DNA of 64,000 bases from Myxococcales bacterium (GTDB taxonomy: Bacteria > Myxococcota > Myxococcia > Myxococcales > JAKAPL01). The position numbers and the translations under genes are program-made. The notes under the pieces were generated by a model. It was not told the DNA's origin. It did not search any database and worked only from the letters and a program-made list of their open reading frames with translations. Of the stretch, positions 62,828-64,000 are shown in pieces (position 1 is the stretch's first letter; each line of letters opens with the position of its first letter). The stretch spans positions 1 to 64,000 of the forward strand of contig JAKAPL010000009.1 of the NCBI GenBank assembly GCA_021807105.1, in the 5' to 3' direction.

Positions 62828-64000
62828 GTGCGCCTTCCCATCCCCGCCGCCAGCCTGTCCCGCCCGCAGCTCTCACCGCTGCCCCGGGCTTCGCTCCTCG
62901 TCCTCGCTTCAACCCTCGGTCTGGCGATCATCCTCGTCACCTACTGGCCGGGCTGGGTTTCACCGGACTCGATCTACCAACTCCAACAGGCGCGCTCCGG
63001 CGTCTTCACGGACGGGCACCCGCCGTTGATGGCCTGGGTCTGGCGATGGCTCGATCTCGCATGGCCGGGGCCCCAGGGCATGCTCGTCCTCCAGAACGCT
63101 CTCTTCTGGGGCGGCCTCGCGCTCGCTTGCGGGATCTGGATTCAGTCGGCCGTGGGCGCGGCGGTGGTCCTGCTGATCGGGCTGTCGCCGGCGTGCTTCT
63201 CCAACCTTGGCACTGTCTGGAAGGATATCCAGATGGGGGCCGCGCTGCTTGCGGCGTTCGCGCTCCTCTCGAAGTACCGAATGGACAAGAACCGGGTCGC
63301 GCTGGGCGGCAGCGCCCTGTGCCTCTGTTACGCCTGCGCGGTCCGACACAACGGCATCGTAACTGCGGCGCCTCTTGTCTCTTGGCTTGCCTGGCTCGTG
63401 ACGCGACGGGCTCCCGAATGCCGGCGGCGGCTTTATACCGTTGCGCTCGCGGCGGCGCTGCTCGTGGGGATCGGCGTCACCGTGCGAGGCGTCGATGGCG
63501 AGTTGACCCACGGACGATCCCTTCATCTGGAGCAGCAAGCCATTGTCCACGACCTGGTTGCGCTCTCCGTCGCGACGGGAACGAACCTCTTCCCCGAACC
63601 CTGGCGGAGCGGCCCGAGCGCCGTTTCGCTCGAAGAGATGAGATCTCTCTACTTACCCGAGAGCGTCAACCCCCTGTACTCTACTTCGGGACCTCACTTC
63701 GATATCGTGACATCCCCTTCGGATCTGCTGGCCCTCGAGAGGACGTGGGCGCGCGCGCTTTTTGGCCACCCTGGGGCCTACCTGCGTCACCGATGGCTGC
63801 TCTTCAGCCGCCTCCTCGCCTTGCGAGGATACGGGGTGTACTATCCCTTCGCGGAATCGGCCTACCTGGACGATCTCCAGGTCGCAGCGGTCGGAGTCCG
63901 ATACCACTGGACGCCGTGGGACAAGTTCGTGCATCGTGCGCTCTTGCGGGTCCATAACTGGGTCTTCTTCCGGGGCTGGTGCTCCCTGCTCGCCATCGTG
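62828..64000 (+). CDS. Polytopic membrane protein, GT-C-like glycosyltransferase, 3' end outside window
   Basis: From GTG 62828 the frame stays open for 391 codons to the window edge, so the C-terminus is missing. Hydrophobic segments start at about residue 25 (LLVLASTLGLAIILVTYWPG) and recur. Between the first two, PDSIYQLQQARSG and DGHPPLMAWVW resemble the first periplasmic loop of GT-C (PMT/ArnT-like) transferases, with an acidic residue and an HPP motif. A later periplasmic part contains THGRSLHLEQQAIVHDL. The start is weakly supported, as no ribosome site is seen. Base composition here is slightly less GC-rich than upstream. Confidence 0.65.
   Translation, partial: MRLPIPAASLSRPQLSPLPRASLLVLASTLGLAIILVTYWPGWVSPDSIYQLQQARSGVFTDGHPPLMAWVWRWLDLAWPGPQGMLVLQNALFWGGLALACGIWIQSAVGAAVVLLIGLSPACFSNLGTVWKDIQMGAALLAAFALLSKYRMDKNRVALGGSALCLCYACAVRHNGIVTAAPLVSWLAWLVTRRAPECRRRLYTVALAAALLVGIGVTVRGVDGELTHGRSLHLEQQAIVHDLVALSVATGTNLFPEPWRSGPSAVSLEEMRSLYLPESVNPLYSTSGPHFDIVTSPSDLLALERTWARALFGHPGAYLRHRWLLFSRLLALRGYGVYYPFAESAYLDDLQVAAVGVRYHWTPWDKFVHRALLRVHNWVFFRGWCSLLAIV

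Overview
The window is a GC-rich (roughly 70 percent by eye), gene-dense bacterial chromosome segment. Several features point to a myxobacterium-like or other former deltaproteobacterial lineage: a cysteine-rich FG-GAP surface protein, Ser/Thr kinases with long Pro/Ala-rich linkers, a kinase fused to an FGE-sulfatase domain, a free-standing sigma region 1.1-like protein and a sigma region 4-like protein, and a multiheme c-type cytochrome module. The assignment is inferred from gene content, not from any search. I see no rRNA, tRNA or CRISPR array.

Layout. 1-1302 is the 3' end of an FG-GAP repeat protein. 2029-4203 is a nucleotide-salvage run (tdk, a uracil phosphoribosyltransferase-like gene, hpt), followed by two unknowns, a CPBP protease, a phosphoglycerate-mutase-like metalloenzyme and a lipoprotein peptidase. 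9834-19255 holds housekeeping genes: proS, pyrF, mfd, rpsO, pnp, dut. 19746-22079 is a zinc-ribbon/kinase/FGE protein. 22627-27941 is a respiratory module: two small cytochromes c, a tetraheme lipoprotein, a Tat-exported ferredoxin-like subunit, an NrfD/PsrC membrane subunit and a NapC-like cytochrome carrying extra hemes. A decayed cytochrome follows. 28212-32121 holds a TPR protein, a processive glycosyltransferase and rpmB. 33352-37151 is hslV-hslU-argD-GNAT. 37368-39189 is mtnA with a class II aldolase. 39506-44045 is a proteostasis cluster on the minus strand (degQ, grpE, sigma-1.1-like, ftsH). 45141-54827 runs pfk (PPi type), a frameshifted rluA-type gene, holB, holA, metG, tatD, a Ser/Thr kinase and a sigma-4-like gene. 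55000-60250 is purH-purD-lptF-lptG. 60223-64000 carries three glycosyltransferase-type genes, the last cut by the window edge.

Two kinds of non-coding structure stand out. First, 32437-33193 is a degenerate minisatellite with an almost exact 21-bp period and an internal CGCCA/TGGCG dyad. Second, two families of small non-autonomous mobile elements sit in the window. Family A is about 170-180 bp, lies at CTAG sites, and has termini that vary between copies but match each other within a copy. Family B is about 215-245 bp and is flanked by TNA triplets. Most copies start exactly at a gene's stop codon. One B copy is inserted in an A copy, and the matching empty site is present in another A copy.

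Regulation visible in the sequence: GG-N10-GC (sigma-54-type) promoters in front of both small cytochrome genes, and several sigma-70-type promoters whose -10 box lies only about 7-11 bases before the start codon (tdk, hslV, grpE, mfd, the lipoprotein peptidase gene), suggesting common leaderless or nearly leaderless mRNAs.
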